From assembly GCF_047663525.1 (NCBI RefSeq), contig NC_092613.1, positions 2,753,501 to 2,817,500 of the forward strand: a stretch of DNA of 64,000 nt, read 5' to 3'. This stretch comes from Anas platyrhynchos (lineage: Eukaryota > Chordata > Aves > Anseriformes > Anatidae). The position numbers and the translations under genes are program-made. Shown here piece by piece: positions 50,175 through 64,000 of the stretch; position 1 is the first letter of the stretch; each line of letters opens with the position of its first letter. The notes under the pieces were generated by a model. That model saw only the letters and a program-made list of their open reading frames with translations. It searched no databases and had not been told where the DNA came from.

Positions 50175-50495
50175 AAGAGAGAAAATATTGGGAGAAATAA
50201 ACATTTTCGGTGCTGCCTGAAATTGTGGTTTTTGAGGCATAGTGTTTCTTAAGCTTCCTTCCCTCTTACTCTCAGATCAAAAATGTTCAAAACAGGAAGC
50301 TTGACTTGTACTTTTTTTTTGTAAGACTTTTCCCTGTTTAGTTGTTGTTTGGGCAACTGGACTGCTAATATTTCATTAAAATCATAATTCTGACCTCTGT
50401 GAATAAGCGTCTCTTAACTGATTGTATCTCTTGTTTGGAGGTAATTTGTCACTTACTATGTCAAATGTTTCCTCCGTTTTTCTTTCCTAATAGCC

Positions 50496-61790
<11,295 letters not shown>

Positions 61791-62315
61791 TTTACCTTTA
61801 CCTAGGACAACTTCTGAACTGTGGAATTTTGTTTCTGTACCTTGGTTGTTTTTTTTGTTTTGTTCTGTTTTGTTTTGTTTTTGTTTTTGTTTTTTACTCA
61901 TAAAAGAACTTTTTATCTTTTTTATTATTATCATTTTCTTAAAGAAAACTTGAGGGCTATCACCTTTTGGAGAAGACTTCAAGACCCTCTTTTGTTACAC
62001 ACTTTGGCTGTTACTAAGGATTTGTTCTTCTGCACCATTGAAAACTTCCACAAAATGTCATCTCTGCTGCAAGCATGTTCTGCTGCTTCAGGAGCAAGAG
62101 TTTTGAGTTTTCCTTTTAAATTCTTTGCCAGACTGTGCAGTCCATCAGGAGATCTGAGCAGGCCTTCACTTTGACATCGCAAAGCATGTGACATCACATT
62201 ATATGGATGATTTTGCTAGTTCTGCATTAAGTAACATATTCAATCTGACAGTTCTACCAGCACTGTTTTCCTGGTGGACTTCAGTATAATGGAAATAAAG
62301 CAATAATTACAGCTT
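61791..62315 (+). other. STK38: STK38 3' UTR and candidate poly(A) site
   Basis: It begins after the TAA and includes a (TTTTG)n stretch (61847-61893). AATAAA at 62294-62299 is the first canonical signal. Later ATTAAA variants (62881, 63543) could serve a longer UTR. Confidence 0.55.
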
Positions 62316-64000
62316 GAGGTAGACAACTCTCCGGTAAACTATCTAGTGGAAAGATACAACATATATTGCCTTAACTTTAGTTTGTAATACTGTTTTTTTA
62401 TGATGCTACGTGAAATCCTCTTCAATAGCGTTTCTTAATTTTGTCGCAGTGGCCTCAAGTTGCAGTGCACTTTACTTTTGGTACTACTTTTTGGACCCTC
62501 AAGGTATTCAATATTTTTCTAAATTAAAAAAATTGTGCAACACTTTTTTCTCCTATACAGTAGTAATAGAAATGGGCCACTTCCTCCACCAAGCACCAGC
62601 AGTTTTCAGTTGTTGTATGAAAAGATGGATCTATAAGCAATGCAGATAATGAAGACTACAGCTAATAACACAAGTGGATCTGGAATAAGGGCAGAGAAAA
62701 GGGAGAATTCATTTAACCAGATCATTGGTAGTAGGCATGCTGGGTACAGTCGGGTCAGCCATGAGGTTTCTGGATCCTGATGCTGCCAACTTTTGGCCAC
62801 TTTTAAGATTGGCATCTTCATCTTTTTTAGACAATACTGTCTTCTGTGGCCTTTTTGCTCTTGGTTTTGAGCAAAACAGTATTAAATTATTCCACAAGTC
62901 TTGCTGACCAAAGCCTCCTTGATTTCCTTTAGAACTCCTTGAGAACTCGTCTTGCTGTCATGACTGAACCAGCTGTCCTTTGTAGTCCTCTGAGACAGTG
63001 CCTCATGGGGTCAGCTTTGGAGTGGTGGGACCCCTATGTTCTTTGAATTTTGTCTAATGTAACTTATAAAGGTACATTCAGTTATGATCAGAATGCTCTC
63101 CAGGAGAGCCCCAAGGTGTCTTTCCTTGCCTAAATATCTCTGAGAACATCGCTGCATTTTGAGAGGGAGGATTCTGCCTCAGCTGAGCTTTTTATAACGT
63201 TGATTAATTTTTATAATAATTTATAATCATGAGCATCCATCTTGTAGTTGCCACCTGCCACTGGAACTGCAGAGTTATTAATCTTTGGGCCTGCCTGGTA
63301 CTAGTCTTTAATTTGCAATTATAAGTTTTTAAAACTTTAAGGTTTCTAAAACCTCAAATTTCTTGTGTTTATCAATTTGAACTAAGATTGTTGAAAACTT
63401 TTATTGGTGCTGAACACTAATGGCATAGCACAGACAGAAAAGCTGTTTAGAGACAAAACAAAGCTGGAGCAGTAGTAATAGTAATTCATAGTAATAGGAA
63501 GGCTTTCAGTTATGTTTAGTCCTAACTTTCTAGATTAGGAAATTAAAGAAAATAGGGTCTCTTTTTTTTTTTTTTTTGGTGCTTTTAGGGAATTTTCACC
63601 TAGATGTCTTGAATTGAGTGCCATCATGAAGGACTGAGTCGGGGGGGACAGAAAGCACTGTATATAGCTAAGATGGAGTGATAACTCATTAGCATCATCT
63701 CCCTAACCATCTCCTTGTGCTTAGTGTGTCCTAGGAGTTAAATGAATTGCTATAATTAGATAGATACCCCATAGATCCTAAAAAGCTGAACTTGCAAGAA
63801 TAGCCTTAATAGAAGTACGAGGAATACTGTAGTCAGTAGGAATTACTCATATGAATAAGGGCTAACTGAGGTAATGATTTATAGGATCAGGTTTTTTATC
63901 AACTTGTCAGTAATACTCCACTCTACCCTCTTTATCTTTTATGGAGGGCTGATAGCTACTTCTCAAACTGTTCTCTCTCCCTATCCTGCAGTGTCTTTTA
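62316..64000. other. Downstream flank of STK38, no gene recognised
   Basis: A/T-rich sequence with a T-run at 63561-63577. It may contain a longer STK38 3' UTR. In human the next gene, KCTD20, converges on STK38; I found no KCTD20 coding sequence here. Confidence 0.5.

Noticed and set aside
62650-63000. Lys-rich coding-looking frames on the minus strand downstream of STK38
   Set aside because: I considered a terminal exon of the converging neighbour (KCTD20 in human) or a processed pseudogene. The peptide does not resemble the KCTD20 end, frames are interrupted, and the region may be STK38 3' UTR.

Overview
The window is vertebrate nuclear DNA, most likely from a bird. It has CR1 LINEs with the typical 3' end, compact spliced genes behind CpG-island promoters, and a parathyroid-hormone-like gene (PTH-L) of a type known from birds and other non-placental vertebrates. 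The gene order RAB44 - CDKN1A - SRSF3 - [PTH-L] - STK38 matches human 6p21.2 (STK38, SRSF3, CDKN1A, RAB44) in order and relative orientation, with PTH-L as the extra gene.

Layout. 1-9.9 kb (minus strand): RAB44, a large Rab GTPase with N-terminal EF-hands, a coiled coil, a 3.2-kb acidic repeat-bearing exon and a Rab domain whose C-terminus runs off the left edge. 13.2-17.6 kb (minus): CDKN1A (p21), with a CpG island, a TATA box behind GC boxes, a long mixed triplet-repeat tract just downstream of the predicted start site, and a candidate p53 site upstream. 18.4-28.4 kb: intergenic. 28.4-34.9 kb (minus): SRSF3, complete at 164 aa, with its autoregulatory poison exon. 35-42.3 kb: intergenic. 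42.4-46.3 kb (plus): PTH-L, a secreted 160-aa prepro-hormone. 46.9-48.5 kb: 5'-truncated CR1 (minus). 48.6-62.3 kb (plus): STK38 (NDR1 kinase), complete at 465 aa. 62.3-64 kb: flank with no gene recognised.

Exons were assembled by hand from splice sites and reading phase; all coding junctions in CDKN1A, SRSF3, PTH-L and STK38 and the visible part of RAB44 keep frame. The genes do not form a pathway. They are a conserved neighbourhood: a cell-cycle inhibitor, a splicing factor, a Hippo/NDR-family kinase, a large Rab and an endocrine peptide. The most interesting items are the PTH-L gene, the SRSF3 poison exon, the CDKN1A promoter architecture (p53-like site and triplet tract), the duplicated block in RAB44, and a 49-codon ORF behind a good splice acceptor in STK38 intron 1.
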